Assembly (NCBI GenBank): GCA_028386065.3
Contig: JAKUCV010000435.1
Span: 124,287 to 188,286, forward strand
Direction of reading: 5' to 3'
Source of the DNA: Turnera subulata
Taxonomy: Eukaryota; Streptophyta; Magnoliopsida; Malpighiales; Passifloraceae
Length of the DNA stretch: 64,000 bases
The notes under the pieces are model-generated. The model made no database searches. It was not told the DNA's origin and was given only the letters and a program-made list of their open reading frames with translations. Shown in pieces: positions 8,456 through 21,054 of this stretch. Each line of letters starts with the position of its first letter. Positions within the stretch are counted from its first letter, which is position 1. Both the position numbers and the translations under genes were made by a program.

Positions 8456-11400
8456 ATGAGTATTTTATGTTGGAACTGCAGTGGTTTGGGAGATCCACGG
8501 GTAGTATCCTTATTATGCAAGCTAGTCCAGCTTGAAAATCCTCTCCTAGTTTTCCACTCGGAAACTAGGTTGAAGCAGTGGGAGATGGAGAAGATTCAGC
8601 ATAGGCTCGGGTGGGAAGGTTTGCTTGTAAGGGATTGTGAGGGTGATGGCCGACACCGTAGTGGAGGGCTTGCTCTTCTCTGGAGGTAGGACTGCCACGT
8701 TACTCTACAATCTCTTGGGTTGCACCATATTGATGTTCAGGTGCAAGGATTGGGTTCGGAAACAACATGGCGCTTTACGGGTTTTTATGGGTGGCCTGCA
8801 GGGGGTGATAAATGGAGATCCTGGGAGTTGTTAACTGCTCTTGCGCAACAGTCCTCTTTACCCTGGCTGTGCGGGGGTGACTTTAATGAAATCCTCTTCC
8901 TTCACGAGAAGCAGGGTGGGGCTATTCGATCCTATGTTGAGTTGCAAAGATTCCGGGATGCTTTAAGCGCATGTCAGCTTCATGATTTGGTGTTCAATGA
9001 TTGCCACTTTACTTGGGTTAGGGGGGAGGGTGAGGAGGCCATAGAAGAAAGATTGGATCGTTTCACTGCCTCTCAATCTTGGATGCAACTGTTCTCTACT
9101 TACCATTTTCAGCACCTTCCTCGGCAGAAATCGGATCACAATCCGATTAAGCTCTTCCTCCATGGGCGTCAAGCTCCTAATCAGAGGCCACCTAAAATCT
9201 TCTGATTTGAGGCCATGTGGATGGAGGAGTCGGGCTGTAGTGATACTATTGAGGAGGCTTGGCGGGGAGGTAGTTACCGATCTGCGGTGGAGGGCTTGAG
9301 CGACAAACTTGGTCGGTGTAGTACATCCAAAGTCAGTGGATCAAGGAGGCCTTTGGTAATATAGCACGTTTGATGGTCCAGAAGCGCAAGATCTTGGAAA
9401 AATTGAATGCTAAACCACAATCTCATGCTATGGTTAATCAATCCAAGATTATCGGGGCGGAAATTGAAGATTTGATTCGAAAGGAGGAAATAATGTAGGC
9501 TCAAAGATCTAGGGTTCAGTGGCTGAGGGAGGGTGATAAGCATACAAAATACTTCTTTCACAAGGCAAGTCAGAGGTGAAGGACCAATCAAATTAAATGT
9601 CTCAAGTTGGCTTCTGGAGAAATCTGCATAAACCCTTCAGTTATCTCTAATACTTTCATTGATTTTTACTCTGATCTTTTTAAATCGGATGGGCATAGAA
9701 CTTTGAACCCTGTTATAAATTGTATCCCAGAGGGGGTGACTGAGGAAATGCGTCTTTACCTTCTTCAACCATACACTTGGGAGGATGTGATTAAATCCTT
9801 GATGCAAATGCATCCATCTAAAGCCTCAGGCCCGGATGGCTTTCCTCCTTTGTTTTCAAAGGTATTGGAGCAGGGTAGGTGATGATGTGTGTAATATGGT
9901 CCTGGATGTGCTGAATAAGGGTAGTGATCCCGCCCAACTCAATCATACGTGGGTTACCTTGATCCCGAAGGTGAAGAATGTCGACCAGTGTAGTCAGTTT
10001 AGACCAATCAGTCTGTGTAATGTGGTGTTCAAGATCATCACTAAGACCATTGCCAACAGATTGCGGGAAATTCTTCCTGACCTTATTGGTCCAGAACAAA
10101 GTGCTTTTATTCCTGGTAGGTTGATAACTGATAATGCTCTAATTGCATTTGAGACTATCCACTATATGAAGCACCGGTGTTAGAGTCACAGAGGCTTTAT
10201 GGGGTTAAAACTCGATATGAGCAAGGCCTATGATCGAGTTGAATGGTGCTTCCTTGAGGCCGTCTTGCAAAAGATGGGATTTCCTGATGTATGGGTGCAA
10301 CTTGTGATGAGGTGTGTTACTATTGTGAGTTATTCTATCTTGGTTAATCGTGTTCCACAGGGTAATATATCTCCCCAAATAGGATTGAGAGAGGGAGATC
10401 CTCTCTCTCCTTATCTCTTTCTTTTTTGTGCTGAAGGTTTATCTGCACTCCTTAATAGTGAGGTTTCGGGTGGCCAGTTACATGGAGTTAGGGTTTGTGG
10501 GTGAGCTCCACGGGTTTCCCATCTTTTCTTTGTTGATGACAGCATACTCTTTGCAAGAGCTAACCAAAGGGAGGCTGAGGTTATCTCTTCGGTCTTGGCT
10601 CGGTATGAAGCTGCTTCGGGCCAAAAAATTAACCTTGATAAGTTGGAGGTGTTCTTTAGCCGTAATGTACCACATGAGATGCAATCTAACATCCAAAGGG
10701 ATATGGAAGTGAAGGCAGTTGACACCTTGGATAAATATTGGGTCTTCCAGCGTTAGTTGGTTGATCTAAAAAGGTTATTTTTGAGGCTATTTGTGATAGA
10801 GTGGCAAAGAAAATGGGTCAGTGGAAAGAAAAGTTTCTGACAGATGCAGGGCGGGAGATCTTCATTAAGTCCATGGTCCAGGCTATCCCCAATTATCTTA
10901 TGACATGCTTTCGTCTCCCAGACATGATTTGCTCTAAACTGGAGGCTCTTGTACGACAGTTTTGGTGGGGACAACGGGATGGACAAAGAAGGGCACATTG
11001 GTTGGCTTGGGAGAAACTTTGTTGCTCCAAGGCAATAGGAGGTATGGGTTTTCGGCCTTTCGAAGCCACTAATCTAGCCTTTCTTGCTAAGCAAGGATTC
11101 TGCCTAATTAATGATGAGCATAGCCTATTAACTCGGATCCTGAAGGCTAGATACTATCCCCATTCATCCTTTTTGGAAGCCCAGCTGGGATATCAACCAA
11201 GCTATACGTGGCGTAGCATCCATGGAGCTCGTTACCTACTCGATGAGGGCTTAATTATGTCCATTGGCAATGGTCGAGACACTCGCATTTGGGGGGGATG
11301 GGTGGCTTCCGAGGGCTGGTCAATTTAAGGTCTGCTCCCTAGTTTCGGTATTGCCGGACTCTGCAACGGTAAGCGAGCTCATTGATGCTCAGACTGGAGA

Positions 11401-14400
11401 TTGGAATCGAGTGCTGGTGGATAGTATTTTTTCGGAGGAGGAAGCTGCTTTAATTAAGAGTATCCCACTTACTTTTGGGGAGCAAAGAGATGAGATGGCT
11501 TGGTTTTTCACTAATACGGGGGAGTATCAATTAAAATCGGGCTGTCATGTTGCACTTAAGCTTTTGCACCCTCAAATTATGAGTTGGGAATCTGGAGCTG
11601 ATAAGGAATGGAGAGCATGGTGGCATAATTTGTGGCAGACCTCTATTCCACCTAAAATTCGCTCCTTCGCCTGGAAGGTGTGCACAAATATATTACATGT
11701 TCGCTCTAATTTGGTTTCCCGACATGTGCCATGAAACACCCCGACTACTATTTACCCCATACACAGTGTTTACCAAACAAACAGTGCCGACATGTGGCAC
11801 AGACTGGAGATACAACAAGAAAATCCGGCCCAACGGCCCAAAGAAAATATCATGTCACCCGACCACGGGTACAAGGTATCAAAGGCACAGCGGAAGCAAT
11901 TTTAATAAGTACCACAATAGTATGAATCGACTCGATGCAACTATGGATCCTGATCCGTCAGAGGAGATGTCGTAGCCTGCCATGACGCATACATGCATAA
12001 AGAACAACGAGGCCTGCCGATGGGGCAGGTGAGGGGTGAGATTCTCCATAATCTCACCGACACATAACCTATGATGAATAACATAGCATATACATAACAA
12101 CAAGAGTACATCATTACGGCATACGAGTAGTGAACAACACACACAACAATACTGCCAAAGAACAATGTAGACTATGCAAATGTTCACCCCATCGACTATA
12201 CAATGCACTAACCATCTAGTACTGACTGTACCATACTCCAGAGCCCGACCATGACACCTCAACTCGACTACGTATTGGGTATCCAACCCAGTCTCAACAA
12301 ACTATATAGTACATACTCTAGTTCTGACAGACTATACTCAACAGAGGTTCCTCATTGCATGGTAACATACTGTTAATGTGTTTGCTGATCTTCTAACCCG
12401 GTACCAAATCAATCTCAAAATCACATGAGCCTCGCTCACCGGGTAGCCGGCAACCAGCACGGACCATACCCAACCAATATCTCAAACCGGTCCCCGGGTA
12501 GAATCACAACACAACACGGTAACAGCAGTCACCACAGCAACTTGTAGCCACAACAACAACAATTCTTATTAATCCCGATCTCTGGGTATCGACATACCCT
12601 TAGAAATAACAATCAACCAACCGTCGACCACAACCGACAACTAACATATCTCATTATCCTATCAAGATGACAAGTGATACTCACTCAACAATTATCAAAA
12701 GAAACCGACAATAAACAAAAGACAACTGGCAACCGATGCCAGCAACAATAGACTACACAAGACCAACGACAACAACAACACCCGCGAACCGGCAACCTAT
12801 GCCGTTCACGGTCAACCGACTATACTGACAACCTTCCAAGGTACGATCACGAGACAACATGCATATGAACATAACACATCACAGCCCAACAAAAACACAT
12901 TTTAATCAAAGCTGAGCCAAGGCCAAAAGAATGCTTAATTATTTCTATTACCAATTTTATCTTCCGGGCCCTGTCACTGGACAAGCTAGGGGTCAGACCT
13001 GGATATCAACATATTTCGGGTGCCAGACCAAAATCAAGAGAACCCAGGGATAGACATCCCAAAAATATATATATATCAACGGGATAGACATCCCAAGCAT
13101 AGACATGCTTCCACAAGAACCCAGGTCAAGGCCACCACAAAACAGTCTTTACCCATCGAGTCGAACCACAACTTCCCAAGTGACATTAAAGTCGTCAACA
13201 CAATTTCCAATTATCCAATTTCCATTTCCAATATCCATTATCGATTTTCCATGTTCAATAGTCCAACAACAATCACAACACATCATTTAAAGAATCAATA
13301 TTACAGTTCAGCATCTCAACAGCAATAATCACGGCAGTCAAATATCCAACAGTGAGTATCTAGTATATCCTCAATCAACAACTCAACAACTACAGCAATA
13401 ATACCACAATCAAACTCAGTTGGCTCAGCAGTTCAATCAGGCAAAATAATCACAGAAAAACAAACACAGTATCCTGTGCAACATATCAAAGCTTATTTAT
13501 CCTCACAACAAATATCAGCAAATATCTCAAAGTTATCAACGACAATAACCATGCAATGGAACCTATGTACTTCCAGGACCAACCATCCCGGCTATCACGG
13601 GTGGAATGACGTATATGCAACCTCACCTGATACTCCTCGGAAGCTGGTATCCGGTTAAGCCTTGATATTCCTATAATATAACAACAGTAGTTACTTATAA
13701 TGCACAAACAAGATGACTATGCATGATGCCGGTTGACAGTTATTAGACGGCTTATCAATTCTTTTTATTATTTCCATAATTATCTTATCCATTCTTGTGG
13801 GATTACTAACAACCTATTTTCCATCTGATATACCAATCATATCCATCATAAGTCAAAACCAAAACCGAGCGGCCAAGCCGACATCTCGGCCCTTAGACTG
13901 CTTATGACAAGAAAGCATATATACACGTACACTTGTATGTAATGTATATTTTAGAAAATATATTTGTAAATAAATCAAGTTACGGCCCGTAAATACTCAT
14001 AGTCCATATGACGTAAATAATATTATTCCCAATTAAATACTAAATACTTACATGTTTTATATACAATAATTATATAATATTGGAAACGATAATTATGTCG
14101 TAATATTATTTAAATAATATATCCTATGATAACTCGTTTAATGGAAATTATCTCCAACGTTATAAAATTAACGTAGCCAATGTATAGCATAAAGTATTTG
14201 TACGAATTTATTTATAATTAAATATCTACATATATAATCATAAGTACATGTATACATAAAACTATAAGTGTTTAAGTAAGGATATAGTCTAGCAATATTT
14301 AAGTCGGTGAGAATAGCTGCAATACATTATACAATATATTCATATGCTTATAATAGATCAATAATTAAGATAAGGTACAGGTCCAATATTATTTTTACCC

Positions 14401-17059
14401 AAAGGAAATATAATTAACGTTATAAAAGTATAACTATACATATAGCCGATACTATGTTAGTTATTAAAAGTAAAATAGAATAATTATATATGTCCAGACC
14501 TTTTATCGTTGTTAGCCGAGTAAAGCATAAATTCGATAATCCGAAAAATAAATGATACCATGGGCCTTCTTTTAGCCCATTCGGAAAAACAAATTAAAAG
14601 CACAAATAAAAGGCATAAATAAAATTAAATTAGAATCCGTAAAATTAATATTAGCTTAAATAAATTAAACGTTCGTTTATTAACGTCGTTATAAAAGTCC
14701 GAGTCCGTTAATGCTCGTGAAATGTCCAAAGGGTCCGTTAATTACCCAAAAACTCGATCCCGGGTTCACCGGAAAATACCCGAGACCTCGCCAGAAAATC
14801 ACCCGAGACACCGGAATCTCGCCGGATTCCGGCAAGTACTGTTCACAGCAGCAGTCCTCGACTGCTACTCTTCAACCACACCAACACCGTACCACCACAT
14901 CATCAACCCAAAACACAACTACCCACAGCCACAACAACTCCATCAACGGCAACATCTTCCGCCTCGTCTGAATCCATCCCACAAAGCACACCAACATCAA
15001 ACAGGAACCCATAACACCCATCCAATTAACAACAGAGGAAATAAAAGAAAGGAACGAGAAAGAGAAGCGTGACCAGAGACTTACCCAGTCTTGACGGCGG
15101 CGGCGCGTCACGACGTGAAGAAGGAACAGGGTTGAGGAGGAGGAGACAGGAGGCGTGGGTTGCAGAAGTAGGGAGGAGATCGGCACCATAGGAGGCGGCG
15201 CGTCCTTTGCCTCGGTGGTGACGAGCTTGCCTCAGTGGTGGCGGCGTCGTTGGCTGCAGCGGAGAGTGGAAATCGGCAGAGGGGCACGCGGCGACAGGCG
15301 GCTCGAGCTCGGACCTCCGGTGGCGGCGACTTCGATCGACTGAGAGAGGGAAGGGAGAAGGAAGACACGGCGGCTCTGGTGCGGCGGAGGAAGGATGAGG
15401 AGAAAGGAGGAGAAGGTCACGGGGGCTCGTGGTTTAGGGTGAGGTGAAGAGGAAGAAGGAAGGGGAAAGGGTTGACAGAGATGGCTCAGGAAAGGGGAGG
15501 AAGGCAAGAGGGAGGATTATAGGGGAGTGAGGAAACGGGTAAAGGAGAAGAGAAGATAAGGAGGAGGAAGGAAGAGACAAGACAGAAGAGAAAAGAAGAA
15601 AAGATAGAAAAGAAAGAAAGATACGTGGAGGGGCCGGCGTGAAGAAATTCGGGGAAAGAAGAAGAAAAAATAAAAGAAAAGGGAAGGAATAAGAGAGGTG
15701 GAAAAATAAAGAAAAAGAAAGAAGTGGGGTAGGGCGGCGGAATAAAAACCGGGAGAGAGAAGAAAAGAAAGAAAAGAGAAGAGAAAGAAAAGTGGCCACG
15801 TGGCAAGCCACGATTGGCCGAACCGGATTTCCGTGTCGGAAAACGGAATCGCAAGGGGTACTCCCGTCTTTTCGATTTTCCGTCCCGAGTCCAAAAATAC
15901 AACTTGGGCTCGAAAAATCCGATTATTTCTTCCGAGTGTGACTCAAGTCTCGGAATTGCAAACCGAAGCTCGGTAAGCTGCATAAAATTCTCGGTAACCC
16001 GAGATAATCCTTGGAATCAAATTCCGAGGCTAGGTATATGGCAGAGAGTACTCCAGAACGTCACGTATTACCAAAGATCGGATTCGAGGTTCGTTTATTC
16101 TCGGTAAAACTCGGAAGGTCCTTGTTTAACAATGGTTAAACTTTATTACCCACTGTAAAGGTTAAACGGCACGGTAAAATTTTCAAAAATTTTACCCGGG
16201 TCGTTACATGCCAATTGATGCCCTATGTCCTTGGTGTCAATCAGCGTCTGAGAGTTCTCTACATCTATTTACTCAATGTCCTTGGACAGTCTCTGTATGG
16301 CACTCCTGTCCTTTTTCGTTTATTCTTCCCTTATTTGGTACTGGTACGTGTGGTGAGTGGCTGCAGCAGATTGCTGAAGCTCATGGATGGGTGACTGTGG
16401 AACGACACCTTATGATTATGTGGCAGATCTGGAAGGATAGAAACCTGCTAGTGTTCCAGAATCTAACTCTTCTGGTGGAGCGGATTGTGCACTTCGTTAT
16501 GGATCTCCTGGGTCAATATAAACAGGCGCAGGTCCTTCCACAGACAGTGCACCCTACTCCTACTGTCCAGAGAAGGAAACCCCCTCCTCCGAGCTTCGTC
16601 AAGCTCAACACTGACATGTCCCTCTCCTCTAAGTCTGGTTCGGGATTCGGTTTCATTTTACGTGATGATAAAGGCTCTGTTCTTGCTGCCCAAGCAAGTC
16701 ATTTGCACTCTAGGTACTCGGTTCGTGATGGTGAAGCGATGTGCATCCGACGGGGTCTACAGCTGGCTCATTCCTTGCAGGTACCACGGCTCATTCTTGA
16801 AGCGGACAACTTGGAAGTTATCCAGACGATCTTGGCCAAGCGTACATCCTCTTCCCAATTTGGACGTGTTATTCGTGATATTTTGCTGCTTTCCTCTTTC
16901 TTTTCAGACTTTATTCCTTGTTATGTTCCTAGATCATGTAATAAGATAGCTGATGCTATCAGTGGGCTTCTCCTTCGAACCCCTTTATGTTGTTGGTCAT
17001 CTACTTTGCCCGATGCTCTTAACCATCTGGTAAAGCTGGATGCTGATGGCTTCACATGA
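8456..17059 (+). pseudogene. LINE ORF2 (endonuclease, reverse transcriptase, RNase H), broken
   Basis: The endonuclease starts MSILCWNCSGLGDP at 8456 and runs, through a TAG at 8687-8689, to GGDFNEIL and KSDHNPI (about 9130). A TGA at 9203-9205 follows. Reverse-transcriptase blocks are SKASGPDGFP (9819), LIPKVKNVDQCSQFRPISLCN (9958), a GLKLDMSKAYDRVEW block (10202) and LREGDPLSPYLF (10385). The catalytic box reads FVDDSILFA near 10532 where FADD is usual. Frameshifts occur near 9330, 9870, 10185, 10505, 10790 and 11300. The frame is split at 11731 by an LTR insertion and resumes at 16214 with IDALCPWCQ, followed by an RNase H domain (KLNTDMS, GEAMCIRRGL, LILEADN) and a stop at 17057-17059. 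Confidence 0.85.
11732..16208. mobile_element. Solo LTR (about 4.5 kb, Ty3/gypsy-like) nested in the LINE
   Basis: The insert begins TGAAACACCCCGACT and ends ACCCGGGTCGTTACA, an imperfect inverted terminal pair of the kind seen on Ty3/gypsy LTRs. It is flanked by the 5-bp duplication tgcca (11727-11731 and 16209-16213). Removing it restores LINE ORF2 in frame (SRHVP then IDALCPWC). I find no second copy of its start or end inside, no primer-binding site and no gag or pol domain, so a single very long LTR is the simplest reading; a domain-free non-autonomous element is the alternative. Inside are CA-rich DNA (12.3-13.6 kb), AT-rich DNA (13.9-14.7 kb) and a purine-rich tract at 15.34-15.80 kb. 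Very long LTRs are known in LARD and Ogre/Tat elements. Confidence 0.75.
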
Positions 17060-17229
17060 TTGCTTTCAATGAAATGACGTATTCAGTTCTCAAAAAAAAA
17101 AAAAAAGGGATAAAAAATGTTCTAAACAACAAACACATGGACGAAAAACGTGATTAATCCATTATATATTCCATCTACATTCTGATGATTAAATTTAATC
17201 CTTATGTCGCCTCTTGGCATTCCTACATT

Positions 17230-17695
17230 TTTTTTTAGGGAAAAGCTGATTGCAATTTATTCAAAGTGAATAGAAGTTACATCAGCAGATGCCAGCTCCA
17301 TGACAAAACTAGGAAACTGATCAAACCAAAAATGTTCAATAGCAGGCAAGTAGTCCAAAAATGACAAAGTTTATGCACTACTTTATTACAATCCCTTGGA
17401 ACAAAAAGAAACAAAAGAACTAGCAAGAGAAGAGATGTCGCCGACTACGCGTCCCAGAGGGGTATTAGGCGGGGATTGAGCCTGAATAGTGTAGATCACC
17501 ACTTGAGAGTCCATCTCTAATATCACCTGTTCGAGCTGCATTTCCAAAGATTCATCCAAGGCAAACTGAGGGTGCAACATGGACAGAGAGACATAATAAC
17601 CACTCTTCACAATGTACATACCAGATGGACTGAGATGCCAATAGGGGTTGTCACAAACAGGACGACTGGGCTTCCTCCGTACTAAAAATGGAATC
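17230..17695 (-). mobile_element. Truncated antisense LINE copy with 17-bp target duplication
   Basis: The word cttggcattcctacatt occurs at 17213-17229 and 17696-17712. Between them the minus strand encodes CDNPYWHLSPSGMYIVKSGY, the segment upstream of the LINE zinc-binding region. It then runs directly into RNase H sequence (QVILEMDSQVVIYTIQAQSP), so the middle is deleted. It ends in a T-run on the plus strand (the poly(A) tail). It is 5'-truncated and internally deleted. Confidence 0.8.
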
Positions 17696-17712
17696 CTTGG
17701 CATTCCTACATT

Positions 17713-18470
17713 GAACATTAACACATTGGTGCAAAATCCTATGTAGCAAAACCGTTCGACTACGGACACCGAAGATCCTTTCACATTAGGGGGATATGTT
17801 TATGCAAGAACCAAGAAAAGCTTCATATATAGAAGTCTGCAAACATCCACTAAATTATGTTCCCTTATCTAGTAGAAATTTTTACCCGTACTCGAACTCG
17901 GAATTTTCAATCCTAATCAAGACCTAAAAGCATTCGATTCACTGGCTTCGAAGCTTCAAAAGTCTACTCAAGATCAATTCTCCGGGCTTCAGTGAGCTTG
18001 CTATCATTAGTGACATTTTTTTTTTTTTGTAGAGAATTAGTGACGCTAATAATAGCAAGTACACAGAAGACATCAAAGATCATCACAGCAAGCACACATA
18101 TGACAGCAAAGCTAATTCATTCACTAAATTATTTACGCTTCCCCACAGCCATCTCTATCATCCTCAAATGGACATCATCAGCATCAGATTAAAGATGTAG
18201 TAACAGCCTTTTAGTGGTGGCATCTGTTTAGCTGCTATTGATATATCCCAGGGTAGAAGCAACTGTCCAGTGAGGAGCCATTCTTTTCTGGTTTCCTGAA
18301 ACGTTATAAGCTTCACGGGGGAAACCATTCTTTCAAAGTCAATTCGTCATTACGCAACATGTTCAGCCACCTGGTAGCAAGACTTTCCGAAACAGAGAGT
18401 TAAAACAGTTCTCTGGCATGTCGAACGAAATCCCAAATCTGCACATGCGACAAATAAGGATATTACAGCA
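17713..18470. repeat. PPR spacer DNA with fossil 3' tail
   Basis: 17755-17900 matches 42125-42265 (gacaccgaagatcctttcac and following). 18118-18290 is the conserved PPR downstream tail also found at 820-1050, 26960-27180 and 45105-45340. On the minus strand this tail reads like the last part of a longer ancestral PPR carboxyl terminus, now separated from the gene by stops and a frameshift. No gene is present. Confidence 0.65.
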
Positions 18471-20057
18471 CTAGTGTAATATCCCCAACTGCTCTTCCAT
18501 AGTTTGCAATAGCACTAATGCCTCATCCCCACGCCCTAGCTTTTGTAAACCATCTACCAAAGTGGAATAAGTTACTGCATCCGGCATTGGGCCATTTGCA
18601 TTCATTTCCTCAAAAAGCTGTATCGCCTCATCTATCTTTTGCACCTTACAGTATCCATTAATGAGGATGTTGTGACTATGAAGATTAGGTGTGCAACCAG
18701 TGCTCATCATCAGATCAAACACCTCTCTAGCTTTATCCACTTTTCCTCGCAAACAATATCCATTCATTAGTGAATTGTGAGTTCTGACATTGGGACGGAT
18801 ACCCCAGTGATCCATTGTTTCGAGCAAAGCTTGAACGTCCCAAAACCTGCCTTCTTTGCAAAATGCATCGATCAATGTATTGAAAGTAACAACATTAGGT
18901 GAAATTCCCGTACGGGACATCCCATCATAAACTTCCATAGCTTCATCTATCTTTTGCATCTTGCAGTATCCGTTAATGAGGATGCTGTAACTATGAAGAT
19001 CAGGTGTGCAACCATTGCTCGTCATGAAATCAAACACTTCTCTAGCTTTATCCATTTCTCCCAGTGAACAATATCCATCCATTAGTGAACTGTAAGTGAC
19101 GACATCTGGACGGATACCCAATTGATCCATACCATCAAAAACTTCCTTAGCTTCATCTATCTTCTGCATCTTACAGTATCCGTTAATGAGGATGTTGTAA
19201 CTTCGAAGATCAGGTGTGCAACCATTGCTCACAATCAGATCAAACACTTCTCTAGCTTTATCCATTTCTCCGCACGAAGCATATCCATGCATCAGCGAAT
19301 TGTAGGTGAAAACATCTGGCCGGATACCCCGCTGATCAATTGTTTTGAGCAAAGCTTGAGCGTCTGAAGTCCTGCCTTGTTTGCAAAAAGCATCGACCAA
19401 TATATTAAAGGTGACAACATGAGGAGCAATCCCTCTGTTGATCATTTGGGAGAGGACATCCAAACCCTCAGAAACCTGTTCTTTCCCTTTGTCCATTCTC
19501 CTACTCAGCAGCAACCCAACAACAGAATCGGTTTTCCCGGTCTTGCATAAGCAATTGACCAGAATATTGAGTGTATAAACATCGGGAGTGGGTCCTCGCT
19601 GTAAGATTTGTTCGGACAGAGAGATTACGGTCCCATAATGTCGCATCCGGACGAGGTCTGCCAATAAGTAGTTGAATTTGCGTATGCCAGGCAAAGGAAC
19701 CTCATCAAGCATTCTTCGGGCATCCTCCAGTAATTGTCTCTGTGTTTTGGGTCTTGGGTTGTGTCTGAGATTATCAGCATAACTGGTGGGTTTAGTTTTA
19801 GTTTTGGTGTTGAAGTTGTATTTTTGTTGTGGGTTTTGTCTGGGTTTCTGTCTCCCTCCCTTGGAACTAACACTACTATTATTATTATAGCTACAAAGAA
19901 CAAGAATACGAGAAGATGACTCACCGGCGACGGCGGCGGAGGAACTCAGGCGAAGAAGGGATGTTGTTGATGATGATGATGATGACAGTGGGTTTGGTCT
20001 CAAAATCTGGTGGTGGTGGTGAACAGAGAAAGAAAAGCAAGGGATTGTTTGCTCCAT
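18471..20057 (-). CDS. RFL-type P-class PPR protein, 528 residues
   Basis: Intact single-exon gene. The start MEQTIPCFSF at 20057 is the start shared by family members in the window. Residues 1 to about 124 are Ser/His/Asn-rich and fit an organelle-targeting leader (mitochondrial in most RFL proteins; inferred). Eleven P-type PPR motifs follow, from IRKFNYLLADL to TYSTLVDGLQKLGRG; the second is enlarged to 54 residues (RRMDKGKEQVSEGLDVLSQM), a family trait. Typical motifs are LRSYNILINGYCK and MDKAREVFDLIVSNGCTPD. There is no DYW or E domain, so an RNA-editing deaminase role is unlikely. P-class proteins bind organelle RNA and affect its cleavage, stability or translation. The end EEQLGILH differs from the KHLVKPNTVL ending of relatives. 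The target RNA is unknown. Confidence 0.9.
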   Translation of the reverse strand: MEQTIPCFSFSVHHHHQILRPNPLSSSSSSTTSLLRLSSSAAVAGESSSRILVLCSYNNNSSVSSKGGRQKPRQNPQQKYNFNTKTKTKPTSYADNLRHNPRPKTQRQLLEDARRMLDEVPLPGIRKFNYLLADLVRMRHYGTVISLSEQILQRGPTPDVYTLNILVNCLCKTGKTDSVVGLLLSRRMDKGKEQVSEGLDVLSQMINRGIAPHVVTFNILVDAFCKQGRTSDAQALLKTIDQRGIRPDVFTYNSLMHGYASCGEMDKAREVFDLIVSNGCTPDLRSYNILINGYCKMQKIDEAKEVFDGMDQLGIRPDVVTYSSLMDGYCSLGEMDKAREVFDFMTSNGCTPDLHSYSILINGYCKMQKIDEAMEVYDGMSRTGISPNVVTFNTLIDAFCKEGRFWDVQALLETMDHWGIRPNVRTHNSLMNGYCLRGKVDKAREVFDLMMSTGCTPNLHSHNILINGYCKVQKIDEAIQLFEEMNANGPMPDAVTYSTLVDGLQKLGRGDEALVLLQTMEEQLGILH

Positions 20058-20059
20058 CT

Positions 20060-20658
20060 CCTAATTCTGTGCCTTTCGCTCTGTCTCTCCCTCACAATCC
20101 AGTCAGTTCCAGACAAAAAGCTAAAGGGATAAGAGTTCAGTTTTCCAGTTACAAGCTCTTTTTGAGTTTAAAACAGTTTAAGATTGGGTGACTCGCGGAT
20201 CATAATTAGGTGCGACCCGGGTCAAACCGGTGTAGTTGGGACATATAAAGCTGAAAAAAAAAAAAACTTCCTAGAAGAAGCTTGGTGCAATATTTAAAAA
20301 AAAATTATATTTTTTAACTCATTTATTTATTTATTTTGATAATGAACTCATTTAATTTTAAGAACATCTTCAATCTGACAATCTATATACAAAAAGTTCT
20401 TAATAATACCTAGCAACCAAGCTGATTGGAACTATTAGCATAATCAAGATATCTAAAGTTCGAATTGTAATAAGCAATACAGTGGTTATAAAGAATAAGA
20501 AAACAAGATAGAGACTAAAAGGGGAATGAATTCTCCAAAAGTTACAAAGAAGTTGAGTATATGATGAGAGATTGCTTCTCCAGATTGATAACATTTATAG
20601 AGAAATGTCTCATGTTTCGCTCTTCTATTTTCGTTGAGCTCATCTTAGGACACTGAAG
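20060..20658. other. 5' flank of the 528-residue PPR gene and PPR spacer
   Basis: 20060-20200 is the leader side of the gene. 20430-20620 matches the spacer at 1060-1200 and 27205-27430 (gaactattagcataatcaag). No gene is present. The LTR retrotransposon begins at 20664. Confidence 0.6.
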
Positions 20659-20663
20659 TTCTC

Positions 20664-21054
20664 TGATATAAAATAGGAAATTTGGAACCAAAAAATGGAG
20701 AGTTCTTTTATTAATAAAGAAAGTAATGAATACATGAGTTGAATCGGGAGAAGAGAGAGAGATAGATAGAATATTTGTTCTATTCTCCATACAATAAGGT
20801 CCCTTATATTGTGGACTTATTACATTATATTATCTATTGGTTTCTTTCTTAACCTAGAGCTTTGTTGTATCTGTTGGTCATCTTAATTCTTCCTTGCCAT
20901 TTGCGTGATGGGACTGGACGCGTGTCTAGCCCTTGTGATGCCTCTTTTATTACATGCTTACTCAAACAATTCAGCTCTTCTTCTAGGCTTGTTGCATTGG
21001 GTTGTGCTGCTTATTGGGCTTGTGGACTTGAGCCCATTGGGCTATATTATATCA
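20664..21054 (-). repeat. LTR (left; 3' LTR of the minus-strand element)
   Basis: 391 bp, TG...CA ends with the inner inverted pair TGATATAA/TTATATCA. Nearly identical to 25762-26147. Confidence 0.88.

Larger units (their letters stand above)
6750..17106 (+). mobile_element. L1-type LINE, decayed, with nested LTR insertion
   Basis: A nearly full-length plant LINE in order: 5' leader, ORF1 with DUF4283 and a zinc knuckle (6905-8323), ORF2 with endonuclease, reverse transcriptase, a zinc-binding reverse-transcriptase C-terminal region and RNase H (8456-17059), and a poly(A) tail at 17092-17106. Without the 4,477-bp nested element it is about 5.9 kb, normal for the group. Both ORFs carry stops and frameshifts, so it is inactive. 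I could not fix the 5' end or the target duplication. The DNA after the poly(A) resembles the 36611-36700 flank of a PPR gene, so the LINE entered PPR spacer DNA. Confidence 0.85.

Noticed and set aside
13060..13110. Short repeat gggatagacatccca occurring twice
   Set aside because: Only two copies inside the solo LTR; no further structure.
15434..15983. Phe/Ser-rich minus-strand ORFs of up to 165 codons
   Set aside because: They are the reverse reading of a purine-rich tract inside the solo LTR; composition alone explains the open frames.
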